Part shown: positions 12,353-12,533 of the stretch, piece by piece
Layout: each line of letters starts with the position of its first letter
Numbering within the stretch: the first letter of the stretch is position 1
Assembly (NCBI GenBank): GCA_947303165.1
Contig: CAMYXE010000004.1
Span: forward strand, 1-12,533
Origin: an uncultured Pseudomonadota bacterium
GTDB taxonomy: Bacteria > Pseudomonadota > Alphaproteobacteria > Rs-D84
Direction of reading: 5' to 3'
DNA: 12,533 nt
Made by a program: the position numbers and the translations under genes
The notes under the pieces: model-generated
What the model saw: only the letters and a program-made list of their open reading frames with translations
Told to the model about the DNA's origin: nothing
Databases searched by the model: none

Positions 12353-12533
12353 AATTTGCTCGCGCTCTTCAGTCGTATTGTTGTATAAATATGTATTCAA
12401 AATAATTCTGCTCGCTCTCTCGGCAACCTGGACATATAAATATATGTTTGTTCAGAATTTGCTCGCTCTCAGCCGCGTCGTCGTATAAATATATGTCTTT
12501 TTATAATTTGCTCGCTATTAGCGATTTGATAAA
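12353..12533. repeat. Imperfect tandem repeats, period about 50 bases
   Basis: Units begin at 12353, 12404, 12456 and 12505 (spacing 51, 52 and 49). Each starts with AATTTGCTCGCTCTC or a close variant, and after a variable middle contains TATAAATATATGT or a near match. The fourth unit is cut by the window edge, so the array may continue. The units mix a GC-rich box and an AT-rich box; no open frame runs through them. Confidence 0.7.

Noticed and set aside
12353..12533. CRISPR array
   Set aside because: Units diverge in both the conserved boxes and spacing, repeats of only about 15 bases alternate with a second repeated AT-rich box, and no cas gene is in the window.

Overview
The window is AT-rich bacterial DNA with a standard genetic code: TGA ends the small lipoprotein gene and prfA. 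Genes have Shine-Dalgarno sites, -35/-10 promoters of the sigma-70 type, and a tRNA with an encoded CCA end. A MacB-type permease, an HdeD-like membrane protein and a lipobox lipoprotein point to a Gram-negative cell. The hisS-prfA pair and the overall style suggest an uncultured, possibly host-associated proteobacterium, perhaps an alphaproteobacterium. That assignment is an inference.

Layout: 1-730 is the 3' end of a MacB-family ABC permease gene. Convergent to it is a small unknown gene (739-1131), followed by a diverged second copy of the last 13 codons of the permease (1253-1291). 1345-1984 is a decayed strip read on the minus strand: a frameshifted small gene and an ORF with no usable start. 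It is followed by a small lipoprotein gene (1966-2226), a DUF3841-type gene (2286-2963), a terminator, a short tRNA-like fragment and tRNA-Pro(UGG) on the minus strand.

The most distinctive part is 3289-7192. Two adjacent genes, each with its own promoter and terminator, encode unfamiliar proteins of 418 and 800 residues. They share an N-terminal WE-x-VI-x2-L-x2-W helix, a roughly 65-residue helical module and a C-terminal coiled coil. The module occurs once (with an insertion) in the first protein and four times in the second, which also carries an AT-hook-like motif. I recognise neither family; they look like a paralogous pair of DNA-associated or scaffold proteins and are the best candidate here for an undescribed system.

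The rest is mainly housekeeping: a minus-strand pair tatD-like/tcdA with overlapping ends, a divergent HdeD-like membrane protein gene, then hisS and prfA, one base apart and closed by a strong terminator. tRNA-Pro, TcdA (ct6A modification of tRNA), HisRS and RF1 all serve translation. The last ~690 bases hold no convincing gene but contain a 16-bp palindrome and an imperfect tandem array of about 50-bp units that runs to the window edge.
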